DNA of 64,000 bases. Origin: Anaerolineales bacterium. GTDB taxonomy: Bacteria; Chloroflexota; Anaerolineae; Anaerolineales; Villigracilaceae. Shown here piece by piece: positions 8,614 to 18,920 of the stretch. Position numbers and translations under genes: made by a program. The notes beneath the pieces were generated by a model, which saw nothing but the letters and a program-made list of their open reading frames with translations, was not told the origin of the DNA and ran no database searches. The stretch is taken from contig CP129482.1 in NCBI GenBank assembly GCA_030583925.1, positions 3,162,001 through 3,226,000 of the forward strand, read 5' to 3'. How positions within the stretch are numbered: position 1 is the first letter of the stretch; the number at the start of each line of letters is the position of its first letter.

Positions 8614-9315
8614 TTAAGAATCTTTTGCCCCTCCGCCGGTTTCGGCGCTTTCCTTACGCGCGCGTAACCACCCCGCGAGGCTGATGCTGATCACACGTTC
8701 GGTGCCAGCAAATATTTTTTGAATGTTCGAACGTAACGCCCAGATCAAAAGTATTTCGGCGATCAAACCGTAGATCACGTTCACCCACGGCATAAGGTCT
8801 TGCGATGCGCGCACGGCAAAGATGATAATGATCGCCAACCCGACCGTCAATGTCGCGACGGATGCCATGCCCAAGGTGAACAAAACCAGAGCGCCGGTCA
8901 CAAAAACGATGGGGAACGCCCAAGCCCACAAGCCCAACGCGCCGCCGAGCGCGGGCATAGCGCCCGCCCCGCCGCGCAATCGCCAACGTCCATTCGCGTC
9001 GCGTTCCGCCAGAAAGATGGAGTAGTTATGCCCGAGGATCGCGGCAAGACCCGCTAATACAGGGACAATGTTGGCTTCGGGAGATAGTGAACGCGCGATC
9101 CACACTGCGACCGCCGCCTTAGCCGCATCTAACAACGCGGTGATAAGCCCCACGCCAAACCCTGCCGCGCGAAAGGCGTTCGTCCCGCCGGTGCGGCCGC
9201 TTTCCACTTCGCGCAGATCTTTGCCTGTTTTCATTTTGACGATCAATAAGCCCACAGGTATCGAGCCTAAAAGATAGCCTACGATCACCGCGACAATTTC
9301 GAGCAAAATTTGCAT
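8614..9315 (-). CDS. plsY: Glycerol-3-phosphate acyltransferase PlsY
   Basis: 233 aa from the ATG at 9315 with GGAGGA 5 nt upstream. It is an integral membrane enzyme that moves an acyl group from acyl phosphate to glycerol 3-phosphate, the first step of phospholipid synthesis. The three PlsY motifs are visible: GSIPVGLLIVK near residue 17, SGRTGGTNAFR near 38 (the usual SGNIGATN with substitutions) and GHNYSIFL near 95. There are at least five membrane spans. The protein carries about 20 extra charged C-terminal residues. It is followed by the CoA-transferase gene on the same strand, about 100 bp away. Confidence 0.92.
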   Translation of the reverse strand: MQILLEIVAVIVGYLLGSIPVGLLIVKMKTGKDLREVESGRTGGTNAFRAAGFGVGLITALLDAAKAAVAVWIARSLSPEANIVPVLAGLAAILGHNYSIFLAERDANGRWRLRGGAGAMPALGGALGLWAWAFPIVFVTGALVLFTLGMASVATLTVGLAIIIIFAVRASQDLMPWVNVIYGLIAEILLIWALRSNIQKIFAGTERVISISLAGWLRARKESAETGGGAKDS

Positions 9316-9394
9316 TTCATTCCTCCGGGAGTGGTCTGGATAAGAAAACACGCAATCGCATGGCGGGTTACTCTATTCTACTCCTTCGATCCGA

Positions 9395-10204
9395 TCAACG
9401 CAGGAGGATCGCAAGCGCCCAACACAACGCGGTGACGATCGCCGGTTCGAGCATGGCGCGGCGCGCAGGCAACTCTTCATTTAAATTAATTGCCAAATTT
9501 GTCAACGCGTACAACGGACCGACAAGCATCAACCCGAATTGAATAGACGAAAGGGGCCAATAATGCAAACCAGCCGCTACTTGCGCGCACACAAAGGCAA
9601 TGCCAAGCGCCCACGCGTATTCCCAGCGTCCGAGGCGCAGGCGCAAAACGCGCAGGCTGGCAAAGCCGGCGGAGATGAATAATGCGGGAATCGTCAGATA
9701 GAGGCGCAAGTCGCCGTAGCGGACTGCCACGGCGAGGATAAAAAACAATGTATACGAGATCGCCGTCAGACCGGCGAGCGCGAGATCGTAATTCGGCGCG
9801 CTCGCGTCCACTACGATGTATTCGGCAAGGAAAACCAGCAAGAGGAAGAGTCCGCCGATGGCGAAGCCGGTCCACCAGGCTGACCCGTCGGGAAGAAACG
9901 AAAGCGAAACGCTGACGATGAAGGTGGTGAGCGTGGGCAAAATCCACCATTGAAGCGTAGCGCGTCCGCCCAAAGCCGGATGTCCGCGCAAAAGCCAGTC
10001 CATGCCGGTGGCGGTTAATCCCGCGGTGAGAACGCTCATGAGTGTGAGCAAGTTGAGCGGCAGGGAAAGAAAAAAGCCGGGGAGTTGCAGTTCGAGGCTG
10101 AACTCCGGGGCGCGCACGATGCGCGTCAACGCGAGAGCCAGCAACACTGTGGAAGTCAACACGCCGATGCGGTTCGTATCCGGAAGGTAGGTTGGCGCGT
10201 CCAT
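9395..10204 (-). CDS. Multi-pass membrane protein of unknown function
   Basis: 269 aa with about eight hydrophobic helices and short loops, no signal peptide and no catalytic motif I can name. It resembles uncharacterised Chloroflexota membrane proteins (possibly DUF5656), but that assignment is from memory of the pattern only. A -10-like TAAAAT sits 6 nt upstream of the ATG and no ribosome site is present. It is divergent from the membrane-protein gene at 10270. Confidence 0.75.
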   Translation of the reverse strand: MDAPTYLPDTNRIGVLTSTVLLALALTRIVRAPEFSLELQLPGFFLSLPLNLLTLMSVLTAGLTATGMDWLLRGHPALGGRATLQWWILPTLTTFIVSVSLSFLPDGSAWWTGFAIGGLFLLLVFLAEYIVVDASAPNYDLALAGLTAISYTLFFILAVAVRYGDLRLYLTIPALFISAGFASLRVLRLRLGRWEYAWALGIAFVCAQVAAGLHYWPLSSIQFGLMLVGPLYALTNLAINLNEELPARRAMLEPAIVTALCWALAILLR

Positions 10205-10210
10205 GGCTAC

Positions 10211-10216
10211 ATTTTA
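10211..10216 (-). promoter_or_regulatory. -10 box 6 nt upstream of the membrane-protein ATG
   Basis: TAAAAT on the minus strand, then 6 nt, then the ATG at 10204. This is the same spacing as at 3298, 23856, 44639 and 58596. Confidence 0.4.
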
Positions 10217-10254
10217 ACCCCTGCGAGGGAAGCCCGCCATACAAATCGGTATGG

Positions 10255-10260
10255 TAGAAT
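10255..10260 (+). promoter_or_regulatory. -10 box of the divergent membrane-protein gene
   Basis: TAGAAT lies 9 nt before the ATG at 10270 with no ribosome site between. A small inverted repeat CCATAC/GTATGG immediately upstream could be an operator. Confidence 0.4.
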
Positions 10261-10269
10261 CAGACGTTT

Positions 10270-11277
10270 ATGAACGTCGAAAAATTGGAAAAGCTTCCTC
10301 CGCCGCCCGGCATCATCGGCTCGTTACGCGCGGGGTTCGATATCGTGTCATCGCATGTGTGGCTGATTCTCCTGCCGATATTTTTGGATTCGTTCCTTTG
10401 GCTGGGAACGCGGCTGAGCGCGGGACCATTGTATTCAGCCATGGTTAACTCAATGCTGGAGTTCATCAAAAGCCGTCCAATGCCGGCAGAAGAAGTGAAG
10501 GCGGTCACCGATTCAGTGGAACTTTTCAGCCGTTTCAACTGGCTTAGTTGGGTCCGCACGTTTCCGGTTGGGATTCCAAGCCTTGAGGCATTCGCCATCC
10601 CAGCCGAGTCGTTCTTGCGGACGCCTCTCGGTTTGCGCGAAGCGATCAATCTCGAATCATATTGGGCTTTGCTAGGCTGGACGATGTTCATCATCCTCGC
10701 GGGCTGGGTCGGCGGAAGTATCTATTTTCGCTGGGTTTCGCTGGCAGTGTTCGGTGAAGCAGAGGCGAGGATCGGAATCTTCCGCGCTATTTTTCAAACG
10801 GTCATCTTGTCCATCCTTTGGCTGATCTGCCTAACGATCATCTTGACTCCTATCATGTTGATCGTTGGGCTCGCGGGTCTGTTTAGCGCGACACTGGCAA
10901 ACGCTTTGCTCTTTGTGATTCTCCTGCTCTCCTACTGGCTGGTCGTCCCATTCTTCTTCATGCCACACGGAATCTTCGCGCGTAAGCAAAACGCCTTTTA
11001 CTCGTTCTATTCCAGCCTGCGGATGACGCGCTTCACCCTCCCCACTAGCGGCTTGTTCGTGTTTACATCCTTCCTATTATCGAAGGGGTTGGATTTCTTG
11101 TGGAGCGTGCCAGAGAGCGATACGTGGATGAAACTCGTGGGCATTTCCGGTCATGCCTTTATCAGCACGACGATCCTTGCCGCCAGTTTTGTCTATTACC
11201 GCGACATGAACGCGTGGTTGCAAACCGTGTTCGAGCAATTTCATCAAAAACAGAGCGCGCCAACACAACAGGCATAA
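10270..11277 (+). CDS. Multi-pass membrane protein of unknown function
   Basis: 335 aa. Five or six hydrophobic helices occur: near residues 30-50, 130-160, 175-230 (a long run with two spans) and 260-280. The N-terminus EKLPPPPGIIGSLRAGFDIV is cytoplasmic-like and Pro-rich. No enzymatic motif is seen and I do not recognise the family. It stands alone between a divergent membrane-protein gene and gyrB. The start at 10270 has no ribosome site but has a -10 box 9 nt upstream. Confidence 0.75.
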   Translation: MNVEKLEKLPPPPGIIGSLRAGFDIVSSHVWLILLPIFLDSFLWLGTRLSAGPLYSAMVNSMLEFIKSRPMPAEEVKAVTDSVELFSRFNWLSWVRTFPVGIPSLEAFAIPAESFLRTPLGLREAINLESYWALLGWTMFIILAGWVGGSIYFRWVSLAVFGEAEARIGIFRAIFQTVILSILWLICLTIILTPIMLIVGLAGLFSATLANALLFVILLLSYWLVVPFFFMPHGIFARKQNAFYSFYSSLRMTRFTLPTSGLFVFTSFLLSKGLDFLWSVPESDTWMKLVGISGHAFISTTILAASFVYYRDMNAWLQTVFEQFHQKQSAPTQQA

Positions 11278-11290
11278 TCAGTAAACAAGT

Positions 11291-11317
11291 TCGCGATGCA
11301 GTGCGACTGCATCGCGA
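11291..11317. repeat. Palindrome between the membrane-protein gene and gyrB
   Basis: Arms TCGCGATGCAGT and ACTGCATCGCGA are perfect complements around GCG. There is no T-run, so it is more likely a dispersed palindrome than a terminator. Confidence 0.65.
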
Positions 11318-11387
11318 TAGACAACATGAATGTTTGTCCCGAGCTTGCCAAAGGGTCGCGTTACGGGAAATTAAGTAGCGTCAATAA

Positions 11388-13373
<1,986 letters not shown>

Positions 13374-13384
13374 CCTTGAAATTT

Positions 13385-13418
13385 AGAAAGGCACGGCATC
13401 TCACTGCCGTGCCTTTCT
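13385..13418 (+). terminator. gyrB terminator
   Basis: Perfect 14-bp arms AGAAAGGCACGGCA and TGCCGTGCCTTTCT with loop TCTCAC, followed by a T-rich stretch, 11 bp after the gyrB stop. Confidence 0.85.
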
Positions 13419-13490
13419 TCTTTGTCATGAAAGTACCATAGACGCAGGGGGGAGGTGGAGTAAAATTTCATACACGCACAACAGGCACGC

Positions 13491-16400
13491 ATGAACACGC
13501 GCTTGAACGTAAACACGCTCATCAGCAGAACCCTGCAAACATTTGTCCTTTTCTACCAGGGCATCGCAGTGGTAGTTTTTGGATTCTCCATCTATTACGG
13601 GTTGAGATGGCTGAGCCAGCCGTTCCCCGGCGGGTTCTTCGAACACACGATGGCGCTGAACAATTCGGATACCACTGTGCAGGGTCAGCAATGGGAATTG
13701 TACCGTCAGGGATTTTCGCTCGGCGACCAGTTGGTTTCTGTAAACGGACAGCCCATCGTCAGCGCGGCAGAATTGGATGCGGCGCTCGCGCAACTGCAAG
13801 TGGGACAATCCATTTCGGTCGGTATCAACACCACAGATGAGGGACTCAAAACCACAGACGTTACTCTGACAGCCTTCCCGGCAGAAGACCGTTTCGGTTA
13901 TTTCATCCTGCCAACGATCATCGGCGCAGTGTTTATTTTTGTCGGGCTATGGATCTTCGGGTTCCGCCGCACGGAACCGGCCGGGCGCGCTTTTTCCGTC
14001 ATCGCTTCCTCGCTCGGCATCGGCGCCAGCGCGCTTTTCAACCTCTATACCACCCATCAATTTACCGGCTTGTGGACGTTCGCCCTCGCGATGGCTGGCG
14101 GCGCGCTGATTGACCTTGCGCTTGTCTTTCCGCAAGAGGCGCGCGTCGTTATCGGACGTCCATACCTGCGTTATTTCGGCTTCCTAATCGCCGTTTTGCT
14201 GGCGGCTAACGCGTTCGGAACGCTGTTCAACCTTGAACGCCCGACGGATTACATCGGCGCATGGCAATTGATCTATGTTTTCGTCGGCTTATCCGCCCTG
14301 TTCTATTTCTCGACGCTCGGCTATCGCGGATTCCGTTCCCCCTCGCCGGTGGTGAAGAGCCAAGCGCGCACGATTCTGATCGGCTCCTTGTTCGCGTTCG
14401 GACCTATCGCAATCTGGCTGTTACTCACGCCATTGGGGATCCCGGCATTCAACCCTTATTTGCTTCTATTCCTGATCGTCTTCCCCATCGTTAATGGATT
14501 CGTCATCCTGCGCTATCGCCTCATCCGCACGGACTACTGGTTGCGGCAGGGGATCGTTTACTCCATCTTGACCGGACTCGTCGTCGCAGTCTACGGATTG
14601 CTGGTCAGCGGGCTGGGCTTACTCTTCGCCGAAGCCATGCCATCGGATAATCCATTCCTCATCGGCGCGCTCGTGTTTCTCGTCGCGGTCTTCCTCGACC
14701 CATTGCGGACGCGCCTGCAAACCTTCGTGGACAGCACGTTCTTCCGCGGGTCACGCGCCTACGAAGAACGCCTGCGAACGTTCAGCCACGACCTCACCAG
14801 CGCGCTCGATCTGGATTCCATCGGCAGCGCGTTGCGACAGCAGATCTCCAGCAGTCTCATGCCGGACCGGCTCCACATCTTCACGTACGATTCGTTGAAC
14901 GACCAATACTCCGCCTTGCCAGACGCCGACCGCCGCCCCACCAGCGACATTCGCTTCACGTCCAACAGTCCGATCGTGCGCTATTTTCAACAAGAAAAAA
15001 TTCCACTTTATCTTGATTCGATCAACCCGCCTGCCAGTTTCAAAAGCGACGAGGCGCGCCTTACGCTTCTCGCCGCGCGGCTCTTCGTCGCGTTGCCGGG
15101 CGAGGGCAAACCCGTCGGCTGGATGGCGCTCGGCGCGCCGCGTTCCGGCAACGCGTACATGCCGCGCGATCTGGAGTTCCTCGAAAACCTCGCCGATCAG
15201 GCATCGGTCGCCATCTCACGCGTGCAGACCGTGCTAGATCTCGAACGCCGTGTGCAGGAAATGAACGCGCTGACGCGCGTCTCGCAAGGCGTGAACATCA
15301 CCCTCACCTTCGACGATGTGCTCGAACTGATCTTCGCCCAAGCGACGCAGATCATCCCATCCACTCTTTTCCACATCACGCTTTATAACGAAGCGGGGAA
15401 CTATTTTTACTACGGCTTCTGTGTGGACGAACGCGAACGCGTCCCCAGCCGCGAGAACAAACCCCTCCCCGCCAGTTTCGGTTTAGGGCAAGAGACCATC
15501 CGCAAGGGACGCACGATCCTCACGCAAGATTACATCCGTGAATGTCAGGCGCGCAACATCACGCCCTCCTCGCCGGGCATCTACGCGTGGATGGGCGTGC
15601 CGCTCAACGCCGGCGCGGAAACCATTGGCGCGCTCAGCGTCGGCAGCCGCGACGCCTCGGTAACGTACACCCGCGCCCAACTCGACCTCCTGCAAGCCAT
15701 CGCCGACCAAACCGTCGGCGCCATCGTCAAAGCGCGGCTCTTGGAAGAGACCCAGCAACGCGCGTACCAGCTCACCACGTTGAACGAAATCACGAGGCAG
15801 TTAACCTCCACGCTCGAACAAGAACCGCTGCTCCAATACATCCTTGAAAACGCGGTCAACATCTTGAACTGCGAAGCCGGGACGTTGTTCCTGATGGACG
15901 ACCAAACCGGCGATTTGGAATTCCGCGTCACGGTCGGACCTGTGGCTGGCAACCTCCTAGGACAGCGCCTCCCCGCCGGGACGGGGATCGTCGGGCGCGC
16001 CGTGCAAACCCGCGCGCCGGTCATCGAAAACGACGGACAGCGTTCCTCCGTGCGCTTCGACGCCGCCGATAAACAAACCGGCTTCATCTCGCGTTCCCTG
16101 CTCGCCGTGCCGATGCAGATCAAAGACCGCGTGCTGGGCGTCATCGAAGTCATCAACCGCAAGGATGGGCTTCCGTTCGTGGCGGACGATCAGAATCTGC
16201 TGACCGCGTTTGCCGGTCAAGCTGCGGTCGCCATCGAAAACGCGCGCCTGCTCGCCCTCACCGACCAAGAACTCACTGCCCGCGTGGAGGAACTTTCGAT
16301 CATGGGGCGCATCGTGCGCGAACTGAACGCCAGCCTCGATGTGGACCGCGCCATGCACATCACCCTTGATTGGGCAATGCGACAATCCGGCGCGGAAGCC

Positions 16401-17486
16401 GGGTTGATCGGCATGTTAGAGGAAGACAATCTACGGATCATGGCGCAAGAAGGGTACGAAGACCTCCTCAAAGACGCGGCTGTGACGCGCCGCGCGCTCG
16501 AATATCCCGCCGTCAAAGCGGCGATCCAAAGCGGACAGCCGAGTCAGGTTTCCCTGCTGGGGAACGGGAGCCGGGGCATCTTCCTCGGCGCGCACACGCA
16601 GATCATCGTTCCCATCCGGCGCGAAGCGGGCGTCATCGGTCTGCTCCTGCTCGAATCCACCAGCGACTCGCAAAGCAACCTCGGCTTCCTCAACCGCCTG
16701 AGCGACAACGCCGCCATCGCCATCTACAACGCGCAACTCTACGATGAAGTGCAAAAAGCGAACAACTCCAAGAGCGAATTCGTTTCGCTTGTGGCGCATG
16801 AATTAAAAAACCCGATGACCTCGATCAAGGGTTATTCCGAATTGCTTGCCACCGGAGCCGTAGGGCAGATCAACGAAATGCAGACGAACTTCCTCAGCAC
16901 CATCCGTTCGAACGTCGAGCGCATGTCCGCGCTGGTATCCGACCTCAACGATCAAGCAAAGATCGAAGCCGGGCGCCTGCGGCTGGATTTCGCCCCGGTG
17001 GATCTGCGCGAAGTAGTGGAAGATGTTCTCCGCTCGACGAAACGGCAAGTGGATGAAAAGCAACAGGAAGTGGAACTCGCCTTGCCAGACGAACTGCCGA
17101 AAGTGTGGGCAGACCGTTTGCGCGTGGGGCAGATTCTCACCAACCTCGTGAGCAACGCCAACAAATACACGCCGGAAGGCGGGCGCGTCTACATCAGCGC
17201 GGCGGCTTCGACGAATCACTGGGACCCCGAAGGCGCGCAGCGCGTCGTCCATCTCTGGGTGCAGGATAGCGGCATCGGCATCAGCGAAGACGACCAAGCC
17301 AAGATCTTTACGAAGTTTTTCCGTTCCGAAGATATGAAGGCGCGCGAAGCGCCCGGCACCGGCTTGGGCTTGAACATTACGCGGAGCCTCGTCGAAATGC
17401 AGGGCGGGCGCATCTGGTTCGAAAGCGAATTTAGGAAAGGCACGACCTTCCATTTCACCATTCCTATTACGGAAGGGAACGCTTAA
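13491..17486 (+). CDS. Large membrane-bound multi-GAF sensor histidine kinase with PDZ-like domain
   Basis: 1331 aa. Order: membrane helix about 18-40; a PDZ-like segment about 65-115 (GFSLGDQLVSVNGQPI); about nine membrane helices 135-415; a degenerate GAF about 430-580; three GAF domains about 590-750, 760-915 and 925-1085; a HisKA domain with phospho-acceptor His near 1103 in SLVAHELKNPMTSIKGYSELL's core; and a HATPase domain about 1200-1325 with N box LVSNANKYTPEGG, G1 DSGIGIS and G2 GTGLGLNI. All kinase boxes are intact, so it should be active. The PDZ plus multi-helix input suggests membrane or envelope sensing. It ends 2 bp before the FIST gene, so the two are co-transcribed. No ribosome site is obvious at the ATG. 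Confidence 0.92.
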   Translation: MNTRLNVNTLISRTLQTFVLFYQGIAVVVFGFSIYYGLRWLSQPFPGGFFEHTMALNNSDTTVQGQQWELYRQGFSLGDQLVSVNGQPIVSAAELDAALAQLQVGQSISVGINTTDEGLKTTDVTLTAFPAEDRFGYFILPTIIGAVFIFVGLWIFGFRRTEPAGRAFSVIASSLGIGASALFNLYTTHQFTGLWTFALAMAGGALIDLALVFPQEARVVIGRPYLRYFGFLIAVLLAANAFGTLFNLERPTDYIGAWQLIYVFVGLSALFYFSTLGYRGFRSPSPVVKSQARTILIGSLFAFGPIAIWLLLTPLGIPAFNPYLLLFLIVFPIVNGFVILRYRLIRTDYWLRQGIVYSILTGLVVAVYGLLVSGLGLLFAEAMPSDNPFLIGALVFLVAVFLDPLRTRLQTFVDSTFFRGSRAYEERLRTFSHDLTSALDLDSIGSALRQQISSSLMPDRLHIFTYDSLNDQYSALPDADRRPTSDIRFTSNSPIVRYFQQEKIPLYLDSINPPASFKSDEARLTLLAARLFVALPGEGKPVGWMALGAPRSGNAYMPRDLEFLENLADQASVAISRVQTVLDLERRVQEMNALTRVSQGVNITLTFDDVLELIFAQATQIIPSTLFHITLYNEAGNYFYYGFCVDERERVPSRENKPLPASFGLGQETIRKGRTILTQDYIRECQARNITPSSPGIYAWMGVPLNAGAETIGALSVGSRDASVTYTRAQLDLLQAIADQTVGAIVKARLLEETQQRAYQLTTLNEITRQLTSTLEQEPLLQYILENAVNILNCEAGTLFLMDDQTGDLEFRVTVGPVAGNLLGQRLPAGTGIVGRAVQTRAPVIENDGQRSSVRFDAADKQTGFISRSLLAVPMQIKDRVLGVIEVINRKDGLPFVADDQNLLTAFAGQAAVAIENARLLALTDQELTARVEELSIMGRIVRELNASLDVDRAMHITLDWAMRQSGAEAGLIGMLEEDNLRIMAQEGYEDLLKDAAVTRRALEYPAVKAAIQSGQPSQVSLLGNGSRGIFLGAHTQIIVPIRREAGVIGLLLLESTSDSQSNLGFLNRLSDNAAIAIYNAQLYDEVQKANNSKSEFVSLVAHELKNPMTSIKGYSELLATGAVGQINEMQTNFLSTIRSNVERMSALVSDLNDQAKIEAGRLRLDFAPVDLREVVEDVLRSTKRQVDEKQQEVELALPDELPKVWADRLRVGQILTNLVSNANKYTPEGGRVYISAAASTNHWDPEGAQRVVHLWVQDSGIGISEDDQAKIFTKFFRSEDMKAREAPGTGLGLNITRSLVEMQGGRIWFESEFRKGTTFHFTIPITEGNA

Positions 17487-17488
17487 CC

Positions 17489-18652
17489 ATGACTCTCAAG
17501 GTGGCTGTTGGGCAAGCCCAGGCATTAAGCGGACGCGAGGCGGGATTGCAGGCGACCCATCAGGCGTTGAACCGGCTGGGTCCGATCACGCCCGGCTTTG
17601 GTCTGGTCATCGCCTCGCATCAATACGCGGCGCGCGACATCGTCAGCGGCGTTTCGGGTCTATTGGGCGATACTCCGCTCATCGGGTTCAGCAGTCCCGT
17701 TGGGCTTACCTCCGGCGGCGTGCATCCAAATTCGGTCGTGGTTGTTTTGTTCGCCGGCGATCTGCAAGCGGAGACTCACTGGCTGCCCGGCTATGCTCAG
17801 AGCGCGCGTGAGACCGGCGCAAAAATATTGCGAACCGCCTCCGAACACAAAGATAACCGCGCCCTGCTCTTTTTTGCAGACGGTTTCAACGGAGATGCGG
17901 ATCAATTATGCAATACGCTCGCAGACCTTGGATTACCGCTCACCGGCGCGCTTTCGGCGGGGGATTTAGATACCGGTCATTCCTACCAGTTGGCTGGTCC
18001 ACAGACGGGAACCGGCGCGCTCACTGCCGCGTTTTTGCGCGGCGACTTCAACATCGGCATCGGCGCGGCGCACGGCTGGAACCCGGTCGGCAGTCAATTC
18101 CGCATTACGCGCTCGCGCGGTTTCTGGCTCCGCACATTGGATGGCAGACCCGCGTCGGAATCATACGCGCAGTTGTTCGGCTACCCGGCGCGTGATTGGG
18201 CATTTCCTCCGCTGAGTCACTTGGCGCGGTTGTATCCGCTGGGGGTTGAACAAGGCGACCAGTTGGTGATTCGGGCGCCCATCCGGGTTGAAGCGGACGG
18301 CAGTTTCCGTCTCAACGCGCCCGTGCACGACGGCGTCGACGCGTATCTGCTGGTCGGGAGCCGCGTCTCATGCGAGCAAGCCGCGCAATCCGCCGCGCAG
18401 CAGGCAGTGAAAGCGCTCGACGGCGCAAAGCCCGTGTTCGCGCTGACGTTCGTTGACCTTGCCTGGGAAATGCTGCTCAAATCTCACCCGGGCGCGGAGA
18501 TCGCCGCCATGCGCGAGATTCTCGGTCCCGATGTGCCGATCGCAGGCGGCTACTCGCTCGGGCAGATCGTGCCGGGGAAAAATTCGTCCACGCCGCAGTT
18601 GTTGAACCAGCATATTGTTGTCGTTGCGTTCGGGGAACCGGTAGAGCAGTGA
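17489..18652 (+). CDS. FIST N/C domain sensor protein
   Basis: 387 aa. It matches the FIST layout: an N-terminal half with FGLVIASHQYAA, TPLIGFSSPVGLTSGG and LLFFADGFNGDA, then FIST_C about 220-370 ending VPIAGGYSLGQIVPG. FIST domains are thought to bind small ligands, possibly amino acids, and are usually tied to signalling proteins; that is family knowledge, not visible here. There is no membrane helix or signal peptide, so it is cytoplasmic. It starts 2 bp after the multi-GAF kinase stop, so it is probably an accessory sensor for that kinase. The next gene, with a receiver domain, lies 268 bp further on. Confidence 0.9.
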   Translation: MTLKVAVGQAQALSGREAGLQATHQALNRLGPITPGFGLVIASHQYAARDIVSGVSGLLGDTPLIGFSSPVGLTSGGVHPNSVVVVLFAGDLQAETHWLPGYAQSARETGAKILRTASEHKDNRALLFFADGFNGDADQLCNTLADLGLPLTGALSAGDLDTGHSYQLAGPQTGTGALTAAFLRGDFNIGIGAAHGWNPVGSQFRITRSRGFWLRTLDGRPASESYAQLFGYPARDWAFPPLSHLARLYPLGVEQGDQLVIRAPIRVEADGSFRLNAPVHDGVDAYLLVGSRVSCEQAAQSAAQQAVKALDGAKPVFALTFVDLAWEMLLKSHPGAEIAAMREILGPDVPIAGGYSLGQIVPGKNSSTPQLLNQHIVVVAFGEPVEQ

Positions 18653-18673
18653 GCAGTTGTCAGTGAACAGTGT

Positions 18674-18751
18674 GACGACGCCCTCGGCTCCACGCGCCAA
18701 CTCACGGACGCGCAAGGCGCGGTCACGCTGGCGAACGCGTATGAACCATGA
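18674..18751 (+). pseudogene. Relic of an RHS/YD-repeat gene
   Basis: In one frame these 78 bases read DDALGSTRQLTDAQGAVTLA followed by NAYEP and a stop. This is the hallmark RHS-repeat core sequence (usually followed by YG), without a start codon or flanking repeats. It is a short fragment of an RHS-family toxin or wall protein gene left between the FIST and receiver genes, directly preceded by a CAGTGAxCAGT-type repeat at about 18650-18673. Confidence 0.65.
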
Positions 18752-18810
18752 GTTTCCCCCCAGCCGCGTCGAAAGAGAATCCTTACCCACAACCATCACC
18801 CCATCCAGTC

Positions 18811-18867
18811 TCTAATCTCCAATCCCCAATCGCAAATCGACAATCGCAAATCGTAAATCGCCAATCC
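18811..18867 (+). repeat. G-poor tandem tract before the receiver-transposase fusion gene
   Basis: Repeated units of the kind CTCCAATC, CGCAAATC and CGTAAATC fill about 57 bp, ending some 50 bp before the gene start. The same style and orientation relative to the downstream gene occurs before cbiQ and polA. Confidence 0.65.
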
Positions 18868-18920
18868 CCCCACAGTCCCGCTTGCCCCCTCGCCCCCGCC
18901 GTGATACACTCTTGCAAGGT

